Assembly (NCBI RefSeq): GCF_011612265.2
Contig: NZ_CP050134.2
Coordinates: 620,001-684,000 of the forward strand
DNA length: 64,000 nucleotides
DNA from: Corynebacterium matruchotii
Lineage (GTDB): Bacteria; Actinomycetota; Actinomycetes; Mycobacteriales; Mycobacteriaceae
Reading direction: 5' to 3'
Shown here: positions 1 to 9,000 of the stretch, one piece after another
Position numbering within the stretch: the stretch's first letter is position 1
How the letters are laid out: each line of letters opens with the position of its first letter
Translations under genes and position numbers: made by a program
Notes under the pieces: generated by a model
Database searches by the model: none
Told to the model about the DNA's origin: nothing
Seen by the model: the letters and a program-made list of their open reading frames with translations, nothing else

Positions 1-2
1 AC

Positions 3-698
3 TATTTCTCCCTCGTGGAATTCGGGCTGGGCCCCAATGTGGTGGCCATGCCCGCCCCCGAGGGCAACGAGTCGGCCTGGTTCGCCGACATTCCCGTCAT
101 GGAATACCTCATCGACTACCTTTCCGAGCAGAGCGGCACCCCCTGGGTGGTGATTCCGGCCACCCGCAACCAACTGTTCTTCGTCAACACTGCCGCCACC
201 GCGGAAGAATGGGGCGCCCTGCTCGATGCGTTAGAACCTACGATCGAATACCACAATGGCATTTACCCGCTCCCGCACAGCATTATCGACGGCCAGTGGG
301 TAGAACAACCCATCGACACGGAAACGGAGTGGGGGCGGCGGCTCCACACGCTGCAATTGCAGGCCCGCACCATAAGCTACAACGCCCAGGCGGAAGTGCT
401 ATCGGCTACCGAAAATAACATTGCCAGCTACAAAGCACTCTCCATTACCACCGTGGATGGCGCCGAACACGATATGTCATTTGCCCTCGTCCCGGAGGCC
501 TGGATCACCACCAGCGTGCCCCAGGCCGACCTGCTGTTTTTCGAATCCGGTAACTCGGGCACCATGGTGCCCTGGCAAGGTGTTGTCGACCGGTTACCGC
601 ACCTTATTGAGCAACAACCCGACGTCCATCCACCCCGCTATACTGTGAAACGCCCCACATTTCAAGAGATGGAGCTATTGCAATTGCTCGGCCTGTAG
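3..698 (+). CDS. Unknown protein, 3' part, paralogue of the next gene
   Basis: The reading frame is already open at the left edge, so the gene is cut by the window. A GTG at 15 is only an internal in-frame codon. The roughly 230 visible residues align with residues from about 165 to the end of the next protein. Shared segments include ESAWFAD/ETAWFAD, WVVIPA-R with LF-VNTA/LY-VNTA, YPLPH-I/YPVPH-I and the ends LQLLGL and LKSLGM. It looks soluble, with no signal peptide or membrane segment. I recognise no family. Its tandem position suggests a local duplication and possibly a pair acting together. Confidence 0.75.
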   Translation, partial: YFSLVEFGLGPNVVAMPAPEGNESAWFADIPVMEYLIDYLSEQSGTPWVVIPATRNQLFFVNTAATAEEWGALLDALEPTIEYHNGIYPLPHSIIDGQWVEQPIDTETEWGRRLHTLQLQARTISYNAQAEVLSATENNIASYKALSITTVDGAEHDMSFALVPEAWITTSVPQADLLFFESGNSGTMVPWQGVVDRLPHLIEQQPDVHPPRYTVKRPTFQEMELLQLLGL

Positions 699-872
699 CG
701 AGAAATTGTTTACCCCACGGCCAGCATTGCGCTGGGGAATCTTATTGGTGTAATGCGATGACTAGATAACAGCCATACGATCAAAGGTTCGAATTTTATT
801 GGGGTGGGGTTTGCGGGTTGGGGCGGCATAGGATACCACAGTGTGCGCTCATCTGCGATTACTCTCTGAAGT

Positions 873-2078
873 ATGGACAGAGAACGGCTCATTCGGATTC
901 TTCGGGACTACCCGGGAATCACCCACGTGTCCACAAAGTCCGGCGCCCTGGCCCTGAAATTCGCGGACGGAACCACCGTGGACATGAACCCGAACCTGGC
1001 CAAGCCGATCACCCCGGGCGAAACCGAGGCCGAATGCGTGGATCGGGTGCTGCGTTCCATCGCCATCATGCAGCGCACTCCGGGGATGGGAAACACCGGC
1101 GGGCTGTCCCTGTCGCACACGATTCCCCTGGTGCGGGGCGCCGACTATTTCATGAGCTTCGGCCCGGCCGCCCCCATCGCCCTCAGTTGGATCACCGACT
1201 TCGTGGGGTTCGGCCTGGCCATCGACCAGCCCGGCATGCGGTGTGTCATCAATGAGCCATTATTGCCCGCGGACCACGACAAATTCGACGCACTCCAGTT
1301 GCAAAGCCAGGCCATTGACAACCTGCACGCCCTGGTTCCGACCATCGTCACCGAGCAGACCGGGCTGGGCCCGGGAGTGCTGGTGGTCTCCCAGCCGACG
1401 GGGAGCGAAACCGCATGGTTCGCCGACGTCCGGGCCATGGGCCGGCTGCTGTCAGACCTGGAAAACCCCGCCCCAACAGCGCCGACAATGCCGGAGGCGG
1501 AGGCCGGCACGTGGGTGGTCATCCCTGCCAGTCGGCACCGGCTCTACCTGGTGAACACCGCGGTGTCCAACGAGATCTGGGGCAAACTGGTGCGGGAGCT
1601 GGAGTTCACCCTATCCGACCACGAGGCCGTTTATCCGGTGCCGCACACCATTGTGTCCGACCGGTGGGTGGAATGGCGGCCGGAGCCCACAACGAACTGG
1701 CGGCAACAACTGGGCATGGTGCGGTTTGCCGCCCAACAGCGGATCTACCAAACCCAGGCGCAACTCCTCCAGGAAGAATCCGGTCGCAGCGGGTACGACA
1801 GCAGCGACCACACCATCGCCCCCTACAGTATTTACCTGGTGCAGGACCAGCCCCGGTCGCTCGCATTCGTGCCCGCGGCAACGCCGGCCACCAGCATTCC
1901 CATCACCGACCTGGTGGTATTCGAATGCGACGGGGTGGTGGCGCTCGTGTCCCGGAAGAAAGCTACCCGGGAATTCCCGGACTTCATGATCCCCCAACCA
2001 GGCCTCCACCCACCCCGACTCCTTGTGAGCCCACCCACACCCACCCAGTTTGCGCGACTGAAATCACTCGGTATGTGA
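873..2078 (+). CDS. Unknown soluble protein, tandem paralogue
   Basis: This 401-residue protein has no signal peptide or transmembrane segment and no motif I can name. The N-terminus (residues 1-60) is compact and begins MDRERLIRILRDYPGITHVS. The rest, from about residue 165, aligns with the truncated upstream gene, so the two arose by duplication. The ATG at 873 has only a weak purine stretch upstream. The gene lies 174 bp after its paralogue and before tRNA-Pro. Codon use matches the neighbouring core genes, so there is no sign of recent transfer. Function unknown. Confidence 0.8.
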   Translation: MDRERLIRILRDYPGITHVSTKSGALALKFADGTTVDMNPNLAKPITPGETEAECVDRVLRSIAIMQRTPGMGNTGGLSLSHTIPLVRGADYFMSFGPAAPIALSWITDFVGFGLAIDQPGMRCVINEPLLPADHDKFDALQLQSQAIDNLHALVPTIVTEQTGLGPGVLVVSQPTGSETAWFADVRAMGRLLSDLENPAPTAPTMPEAEAGTWVVIPASRHRLYLVNTAVSNEIWGKLVRELEFTLSDHEAVYPVPHTIVSDRWVEWRPEPTTNWRQQLGMVRFAAQQRIYQTQAQLLQEESGRSGYDSSDHTIAPYSIYLVQDQPRSLAFVPAATPATSIPITDLVVFECDGVVALVSRKKATREFPDFMIPQPGLHPPRLLVSPPTPTQFARLKSLGM

Positions 2079-2147
2079 GCGGGCGTGACCTGCGGATTAG
2101 GTAAAAACGTAAAAGCATGGCATGATCTTTCCTGTTGTTTCAACAAA

Positions 2148-2221
2148 CGGGACGTGGCGCAGCTTGGGAGCGCATCTGCTTTGGGTGCAGAGGGTCGCAG
2201 GTTCAAATCCTGTCGTCCCGA
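2148..2221 (+). tRNA. tRNA-Pro (anticodon TGG)
   Basis: A full cloverleaf can be drawn. The acceptor CGGGACG pairs with CGTCCCG, the D-stem is GCGC/GCGC, and the anticodon stem TCTGC/GCAGA encloses loop TTTGGGT, giving anticodon TGG. The T-arm GCAGG-TTCAAAT-CCTGT has one G-T pair. Discriminator base is A, and CCA is not encoded. It reads proline CCN codons. Confidence 0.95.
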
Positions 2222-2224
2222 CGG

Positions 2225-2268
2225 AAACCCCCGGGGAGCATGGAAAATTTTATGCACCTCGGGGGTTT
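2225..2268 (+). terminator. Hairpin after tRNA-Pro
   Basis: A 12-bp stem, AAACCCCCGGGG with CCTCGGGGGTTT (one G-T pair), encloses an inner GCAT/ATGC. It sits 3 bp after the tRNA and about 40 bp before tig. There is no long T-run, so it may process or protect the tRNA 3' end as well as terminate. Confidence 0.6.
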
Positions 2269-2307
2269 AAACCAGTATAAGCCCGATTATCTCTAGGAGA
2301 ATTGCTC

Positions 2308-3660
2308 GTGAAAAGTTCCGTCGAAAAGCTGAACGATACCCGAGTCAAGATGACCGTGGAGGTTCCGTTCGAGGAACTCACTAACGAAATTGACCAGGCG
2401 TATAAAACCATCGCAGCTTCGGTAAACATTCCCGGTTTCCGCAAGGGCAAAGCACCCCGCAAGCTTATCGACGCCAGGTTCGGCCGGGGTCCGGTCCTAG
2501 AGCAGGTCGTAAACGACGCACTGCCCTCCCGGTACGAGGCCGCCATAGCGGAAAACCAGCTTGTGCCCCTAGGCCAGCCCAAACTCGACCTCACCAAGAT
2601 CGAAGACGGTGACGTCATCGAATTCACCGCCGAAGTCGATGTGCGCCCCGACATCACCCTGCCCGACTTCACTGAAGTGTCCGTGCAGGTGCCCGCCCTG
2701 GGCGACGAAGAAGAAGCCGTGAACAAAGAACTCGACCGGCTGCGGGAACGGTTCGCCGAGCTGACGGACGTAGATGAGCCGGTCGCCGAAGACAACTTCG
2801 TCACCATCGACATCAAAGCCGTCGACGCCGAAGGTAACCCGGTCGACGACCTCGCCGCCGACGCTCTGTCCTATCAGGTGGGTTCCAAAGACCTCATGGA
2901 CGGCCTCGACGATGCCATCATCGGCAAAAACAAGGGTGACGAAGTCACCTTCACGGAAAACGACAACACCATCACCGTCACCATCAACGCCGTGAAGCAC
3001 CGCACCCTGCCCGAAGTCGACGAAGACTTCGTGCAGCTGGCCTCCGAATTCGACACCGTCGACGAACTCCGCGCCGACCTGCGGGAACAAGCCGTCGCTT
3101 ATCTGAAGAACGAACAAGCCGGCGCTATCCGGGACGCCGTGCTGGACAAGGTGCTGGCCGACACCCCCTTCGAAGTGCCCGCCGGTATGGTCGACGAACA
3201 AGCCCACGCCGCTCTGCACCAAATCTTCGGCGAACTCGCCCACGACGAAGACTTCATGAACCGCGTCCTAGAGGCCCAAAACTCCTCCATGGAACAGTTC
3301 ATGGCCGAATCCAAGCAGCACGCCGAAAAGGACCTGCGCGTCCAAATCTTCCTCGACGTGCTGGCGGAGCAGGAAAAGCCCGAGGTTTCCCAGCAGGAAC
3401 TCACCGAGCACATCGTCTTCACCGCCCGCTCCTACAACATGTCGCCGGAAGAATTCATGTCCCAGGTGACCAAGGGCAACCAGCTCGGCGCACTCTTCGC
3501 CAACATCACCCGGGGCAAAGCCCTGGCCGCCGCCCTGTGCCGGGTGAACGTCACCGACGAAACCGGTGCCACCATCGACCCGAAGGAATACTTCGCACCC
3601 GAGGCCGCCGAAGAAGCTGAAGCTGCCGAATCCACCGAGGATGCGACGGACAACGCCTAA
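2308..3660 (+). CDS. tig: Trigger factor, ribosome-associated chaperone
   Basis: Trigger factor binds near the ribosomal exit tunnel and helps nascent chains fold, with peptidyl-prolyl isomerase activity. The N-terminal ribosome-binding domain carries the signature GFRKGKAPRKLIDARFGRG at about residues 44-62. The FKBP-like domain (about 150-240) and the helical C-terminal arm follow, then an acidic Glu/Ala-rich tail. At 450 residues it has normal family length. I place the start at GTG 2308, because AGGAGA lies 7 nt upstream and the product then begins VKSSVEKL as in relatives; an in-frame TTG at 2302 is less likely. It precedes the ClpP genes. Confidence 0.96.
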   Translation: MKSSVEKLNDTRVKMTVEVPFEELTNEIDQAYKTIAASVNIPGFRKGKAPRKLIDARFGRGPVLEQVVNDALPSRYEAAIAENQLVPLGQPKLDLTKIEDGDVIEFTAEVDVRPDITLPDFTEVSVQVPALGDEEEAVNKELDRLRERFAELTDVDEPVAEDNFVTIDIKAVDAEGNPVDDLAADALSYQVGSKDLMDGLDDAIIGKNKGDEVTFTENDNTITVTINAVKHRTLPEVDEDFVQLASEFDTVDELRADLREQAVAYLKNEQAGAIRDAVLDKVLADTPFEVPAGMVDEQAHAALHQIFGELAHDEDFMNRVLEAQNSSMEQFMAESKQHAEKDLRVQIFLDVLAEQEKPEVSQQELTEHIVFTARSYNMSPEEFMSQVTKGNQLGALFANITRGKALAAALCRVNVTDETGATIDPKEYFAPEAAEEAEAAESTEDATDNA

Positions 3661-3687
3661 GGCGCGCGTCGACAAGCAACCCTACTA

Positions 3688-3720
3688 AGCCCAGCGACCA
3701 CCATATCGCTGGGCTTTTTC
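3688..3720 (+). terminator. Intrinsic terminator of tig
   Basis: A perfect 10-bp stem, AGCCCAGCGA with TCGCTGGGCT and an 8-nt loop, runs straight into TTTTT. It separates tig from clpP1. Confidence 0.9.
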
Positions 3721-3737
3721 GACGCACCCACGCCGCC

Positions 3738-3755
3738 ACGACGCTGATAGCGAAC
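3738..3755 (+). promoter_or_regulatory. ClgR-type operator upstream of clpP1P2
   Basis: The 18 bp around CGCTGATAGCG match every position of the corynebacterial ClgR consensus as I remember it (WNNWCGCYNANRGCGWWS). ClgR is the known activator of clpP1P2 in Corynebacterium. The site lies 77 bp before the clpP1 start, where an activator would bind. That ClgR acts here is inferred, since clgR itself is not in the window. Confidence 0.7.
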
Positions 3756-3831
3756 AATAGGGTTTTTCCCGCGACGCCATTGTATGGTGGACACCTAGAA
3801 ACCCACACAAAACTGTAAGGAGTATTAGTCC

Positions 3832-4407
3832 ATGTCCACACCCGGTTTCAACCTCAGCGACTCCGTTTACGAACGATTGCTCCGCGATCGCATTATCTTC
3901 CTCGGAACCCAAGTCGACGACGAAATCGCCAATAAACTGTGCGCCCAAATCCTCCTCCTGTCCGCCGAAGACCCCACCCGCGACATTTCGCTCTACATTA
4001 ATTCCCCCGGCGGCTCCGTCACCGCAGGCATGGCCATTTACGACACCATGACCTATTCGCCCTGTGACATTGCCACCTACGCCATGGGCCTGGCGGCCTC
4101 CATGGGCCAATTCCTCCTCACCGGCGGCACCAAAGGCAAACGCTACGCCCTGCCGCACGCCCGCATCATGATGCACCAACCCTCCGCAGGCGTGGGCGGT
4201 ACCGCAGCCGACATTGCCATCCAGGCCGAACAATTCGCCCAAACCAAACGGGAAATGGCGGAACTCATCGCGGAACACTCCGGTCAAACCTTCGAACAAA
4301 TCACCAAAGACTCCGACCGGGACCGGTGGTTCACCGCCCAACAAGCCCTCGAATACGGCCTCGTCGACCACGTTATTACCGCAGCCCAAGGCCCCATCGC
4401 CAACTAA
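3832..4407 (+). CDS. clpP1: ATP-dependent Clp protease proteolytic subunit 1
   Basis: Serine peptidase of family S14 that forms the degradation chamber with ClpP2 and is fed by ClpX or ClpC. The 191-residue protein shows the triad Ser90 (GLAASMG), His115 (MMHQP) and Asp164 (DSDRDRW), with the usual 25- and 49-residue spacings. No propeptide is visible. TAAGGAG lies 11 nt before ATG 3832. It is co-transcribed with clpP2, whose start is 20 bp after its stop, and sits behind a ClgR-type site. Confidence 0.96.
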   Translation: MSTPGFNLSDSVYERLLRDRIIFLGTQVDDEIANKLCAQILLLSAEDPTRDISLYINSPGGSVTAGMAIYDTMTYSPCDIATYAMGLAASMGQFLLTGGTKGKRYALPHARIMMHQPSAGVGGTAADIAIQAEQFAQTKREMAELIAEHSGQTFEQITKDSDRDRWFTAQQALEYGLVDHVITAAQGPIAN

Positions 4408-4426
4408 TAGAGGAACATTAACTACC

Positions 4427-5065
4427 ATGACCAACGGAATGTCCAACGAAATGCATTTACCCACCGCCCGCTACGTGCTCCCCTCCTTTATCGAGCAATC
4501 CGCTTACGGCACCAAAGAAACCAACCCCTACGCCAAACTCTTCGAAGAACGCATCATCTTCCTCGGGACCCAAGTCGACGACACCTCCGCCAACGACATC
4601 ATGGCTCAACTCCTCGTCCTCGAAGGCCTCGACCCCGACCGGGACATCACCATGTACATTAATTCCCCCGGCGGTTCCTTCACCTCACTCATGGCCATCT
4701 ACGACACCATGCAATATGTTCGCCCCGACGTGCGCACCGTATGCCTAGGTCAGGCCGCCTCCGCAGCCGCCGTCCTCCTGGCCGCAGGGGCCCCCGGCAA
4801 ACGCGCCGCCCTGCCGAACGCCCGCGTGCTCATCCACCAGCCCGCCACCGAAGGTGCCCGAGGTCAAGTGTCCGACCTGGAAATTCAGGCCGCCGAAATC
4901 CAACGCATGCGCACCCTTATGGAGGAGACCCTCGCCCGGCACACCGGACGCAGTGCCGAACAAATTAGCGAAGACACAGACCGGGATAAAATCCTCACTG
5001 CCCAAGAAGCATTGGAATATGGAATAATCGACCAAGTTTTTGATTATCGAAAACTCAACGCATAA
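4427..5065 (+). CDS. clpP2: ATP-dependent Clp protease proteolytic subunit 2
   Basis: Second ClpP paralogue, 212 residues; actinobacterial ClpP1 and ClpP2 assemble into a mixed tetradecamer. The triad is Ser112 (GQAASAA), His137 (IHQP) and an Asp near 186 (DTDRDK). The longer N-terminus is typical of ClpP2. I start it at ATG 4427, preceded by AGAGGAA; the frame also extends upstream into clpP1, and another ATG lies at 4439. It forms an operon with clpP1. Confidence 0.95.
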   Translation: MTNGMSNEMHLPTARYVLPSFIEQSAYGTKETNPYAKLFEERIIFLGTQVDDTSANDIMAQLLVLEGLDPDRDITMYINSPGGSFTSLMAIYDTMQYVRPDVRTVCLGQAASAAAVLLAAGAPGKRAALPNARVLIHQPATEGARGQVSDLEIQAAEIQRMRTLMEETLARHTGRSAEQISEDTDRDKILTAQEALEYGIIDQVFDYRKLNA

Positions 5066-5090
5066 TCCAAATACATTAAACACTCGCCAC

Positions 5091-5127
5091 ATCACCTCAT
5101 CCGCCTAAAAACCGCGGGTGAGGTGAT
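5091..5127 (+). terminator. Hairpin between clpP2 and clpX
   Basis: A 14-bp stem, ATCACCTCATCCGC with GCGGGTGAGGTGAT (one T-G pair), lies 26 bp after clpP2. No T-run follows, so it may end or attenuate the clpP transcript before clpX. The rest of the 186-bp gap shows no clear promoter. Confidence 0.5.
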
Positions 5128-5251
5128 AGTGTTGGGAGGGTAATTCAACGCAGCTCGCAGCGGCTAACTGATCAACGACTAACGACCAACGATTCACCAT
5201 AGGCGCCAACAACCAAGAGCTTAAAAGAACAGAAAGAGGCTTTGACCTTTC

Positions 5252-6535
5252 ATGGCACGTGCTCACGAAACCACTGATCTACTTACATGTTCATTCTGCG
5301 GGAAAAGTCAGAAGCAAGTGAAGAAGCTCATCGCCGGCGGCGGTGTGTTCATCTGCGACGAATGCATTGAACTGTGCAATGAAATCATCGAAGAAGAACT
5401 CGCTAAATCCTCCAAACCCCAAGAAGACCAAACCACCGGGCTGCCCCGCCCCTCGGAAATTGCGGCCTTCCTAGATAAATACGTTGTCGGGCAAGACGAA
5501 GCCAAGCGCATCCTCGCCGTGGCAGTTTACAACCACTACAAGCGGGTCCGCGCCGAAGACGCCCGCACCCTAGGTGGGCGGAAATACCGCGACGACGACA
5601 CCGAACTGCAAAAATCCAACATTCTCATGCTTGGCCCCACCGGTTCCGGGAAAACCTACCTCGCCCAAACACTTGCCCGACTTCTCGACGTTCCCTTCGC
5701 TATTGCCGACGCCACCAGCCTCACCGAGGCCGGCTACGTTGGCGAAGACGTAGAAAACATCCTCCTTAAACTGCTGCAGGCCGCCGACTTTGATGTGCAG
5801 CGCGCTCAACGGGGCATCATCTATGTCGACGAGGTGGACAAAATCTCCCGCAAGTCTGATAATCCCTCCATCACCCGGGACGTGTCCGGGGAAGGTGTGC
5901 AGCAGGCCCTGCTGAAAATCCTGGAAGGCACCGTTGCTTCCATCCCACCGCAGGGTGGTCGGAAACACCCCAACCAGGACTTTATCCAACTCGACACCTC
6001 AAACATTCTTTTCATCGTTGCCGGGGCATTCGCCGGCTTGGAGAAAGTAATCGAGGCGCGCCGGGGCAAGAAAGCACTGGGTTTTGGCGCGGAAATACCC
6101 TCGAAGGCCGATCAGAATGACATGGAGATCTTCAAGTACGTGTCCCCGGAGGATTTGGTGAAGTTCGGGATGATCCCCGAATTCATCGGTAGGCTGCCGA
6201 TCGTGGCAACTGTTGGAAACCTGGACCAGAAATCCCTGGTGAAAGTCCTCACCGAGCCGAAGAACTCCCTGGTGAAGCAGTATCAGCGTCTGTTCGACAT
6301 GGACCGGGTCGAGTTATTATTCGAAGACGATGCGTTGGAAGTGATCGCGGACAAGGCCCTAGATCGCGGCACCGGGGCGCGCGGCCTGCGGGCCATCATG
6401 GAAGAGATATTGCTTCCGATCATGTTCGAAGTGCCGGACCGAAAAAACGTGGAGCAAGTCATCATTACCGCGGCGGCGGCGCAGGGAACAGAAGAGCCAA
6501 TTATTATCGAACATGCTGGCGAACAGTCGGCTTGA
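5252..6535 (+). CDS. clpX: ClpX, AAA+ unfoldase of the Clp protease
   Basis: ClpX unfolds tagged substrates with ATP and threads them into ClpP. The N-terminal zinc-binding domain has two CxxC pairs (CSFC and CDEC). The AAA+ module has Walker A GPTGSGKT at residues 128-135, Walker [10 protein letters not shown], and a GYVGEDVE pore loop. At 427 residues it has the normal length. AGAAAGAGG lies upstream of the ATG. It follows clpP2 by 186 bp, so it probably has its own promoter as well as any read-through. Confidence 0.97.
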   Translation: MARAHETTDLLTCSFCGKSQKQVKKLIAGGGVFICDECIELCNEIIEEELAKSSKPQEDQTTGLPRPSEIAAFLDKYVVGQDEAKRILAVAVYNHYKRVRAEDARTLGGRKYRDDDTELQKSNILMLGPTGSGKTYLAQTLARLLDVPFAIADATSLTEAGYVGEDVENILLKLLQAADFDVQRAQRGIIYVDEVDKISRKSDNPSITRDVSGEGVQQALLKILEGTVASIPPQGGRKHPNQDFIQLDTSNILFIVAGAFAGLEKVIEARRGKKALGFGAEIPSKADQNDMEIFKYVSPEDLVKFGMIPEFIGRLPIVATVGNLDQKSLVKVLTEPKNSLVKQYQRLFDMDRVELLFEDDALEVIADKALDRGTGARGLRAIMEEILLPIMFEVPDRKNVEQVIITAAAAQGTEEPIIIEHAGEQSA

Positions 6536-6644
6536 GGGGAGTTGTAATTATCGGGGGTAATTCCCCCCGTGATTGTGACACCGGAACACCGATAGGTTGG
6601 CGTCGATAAGCGGTCGGAAACCGGGCGGATAATTCGAAAATCGT

Positions 6645-6678
6645 CATCCCCTTGAGCGCCAAAACGCTTGAGGGGATG
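6645..6678. terminator. Convergent terminator between clpX and the tetR gene
   Basis: A perfect 14-bp stem, CATCCCCTTGAGCG with CGCTTGAGGGGATG and a 6-nt loop, lies between two convergent genes. A second, smaller GGGGG/CCCCC stem lies near 6553-6567, just after clpX. Confidence 0.75.
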
Positions 6679-6684
6679 AGCTGG

Positions 6685-7458
6685 TTAGAGGAATAAATTG
6701 GGGGAGATATCGTAGGCGGAATCTGCGGATACTTCCTCTAATTCCCCGGTTTCAATCATGGACACGTACGAAATCTGGTCGCGGGAACGAATATGCGATG
6801 TCAAAAACGCCAACACCGTATCCACCGCTAAATGCGCCATACCCGTGGTATTTGCGTCATCCATCATGTCAATGTTGTACAGATTAATGGTGGTATTGCG
6901 CACGCTTACCCGGAACATGGCAATGGAGGCAATGAGGGTGAAAATGTCCTGGGCGGAAATACCCGGCCGGAATGCCCCCATATCTTGCCCCTGCATGAGC
7001 AGCTTATCGAGTTGTAATGTGATGCTTGACTGGTCGGCAAGCGGCTGCCCCTCCAGCAAACTGGCGTGGTTCATGAGGTTTTCCACCAGCAGCAACCGCA
7101 CCGCCTCGGGGTGGTTGGCGTACCGGTAGTACACGGCCTCAACGATCTTTTGCACCCCATCGACGGGAACCTCGGAATCTAATTCCATCTCGGTAATGGT
7201 GGGGCGTAATTGCTTAATGGCCAGCACCAGACACCGCTGGTACAGTCCCTTTTTGTCGCCGAAATGATAGTGAATCATCCGCTTTGACATGCCAGATTCC
7301 TTAGCGATTGCCTCCAGCCTGGTGTCATTAAAGCCTAATTCGGCGAATTTTTTTAGCGCTACCTCAAGCACCGTTTCTGGCGTTGATTCAATGGTATTGC
7401 TCATCTTTGTGCTCGTATGAACCTCCATTCCTAACACATGGGGGTGGCTGTCTGTCAT
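6685..7458 (-). CDS. TetR-family transcriptional regulator
   Basis: 257-residue one-component repressor. The N-terminal helix-turn-helix (about residues 26-72) shows the family pattern: ALKKFAELGF, then LEAIAKESGMSKRMIHYHFGDKKGL. The C-terminal ligand/dimer domain is divergent, so the ligand cannot be guessed. AGGAGA lies upstream of the ATG at 7458, supporting the long form; an internal Met19 is the alternative. An inverted repeat and an extra half-site lie in its own upstream region, suggesting autoregulation. It is divergent from mdh, 484 bp away. Confidence 0.9.
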   Translation of the reverse strand: MTDSHPHVLGMEVHTSTKMSNTIESTPETVLEVALKKFAELGFNDTRLEAIAKESGMSKRMIHYHFGDKKGLYQRCLVLAIKQLRPTITEMELDSEVPVDGVQKIVEAVYYRYANHPEAVRLLLVENLMNHASLLEGQPLADQSSITLQLDKLLMQGQDMGAFRPGISAQDIFTLIASIAMFRVSVRNTTINLYNIDMMDDANTTGMAHLAVDTVLAFLTSHIRSRDQISYVSMIETGELEEVSADSAYDISPNLFL

Positions 7459-7483
7459 GATGAAATCTCCTCAGAAATGGTAG

Positions 7484-7557
7484 ATCTTTGGAAAAGGCGT
7501 GAAAAAGATGCGCGATTTCTTATGCACCCCTTATTGCCAAAGATAGTCTAATCTTTG
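7484..7557. promoter_or_regulatory. Candidate TetR operator region
   Basis: The perfect inverted repeat CAAAGAT-6-ATCTTTG lies at 7538-7557, and a third half-site ATCTTTG at 7484-7490 is close to the regulator's start. This is a typical arrangement for an autoregulated TetR gene. Binding is inferred. Confidence 0.6.
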
Positions 7558-8917
<1,360 letters not shown>

Positions 8918-8926
8918 CCTTGTTAG

Positions 8927-8957
8927 GCTTTACGACGTCGGCCGGGCGTCGTAAAGC
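8927..8957 (+). repeat. Inverted pair of the dispersed GCGTCG-AAGC word after mdh
   Basis: GCTTTACGACG and CGTCGTAAAGC form a perfect 11-bp stem with a 9-nt loop, starting 10 bp after the mdh stop. No T-run follows. It is a variant (TA for AA) of the 12-mer found at many other gene ends here, and could act as a weak terminator. Confidence 0.7.
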
Positions 8958-9000
8958 AAGAACTATAATCTGCGCGGACCAGTGCCTTAAGATGTAGACC

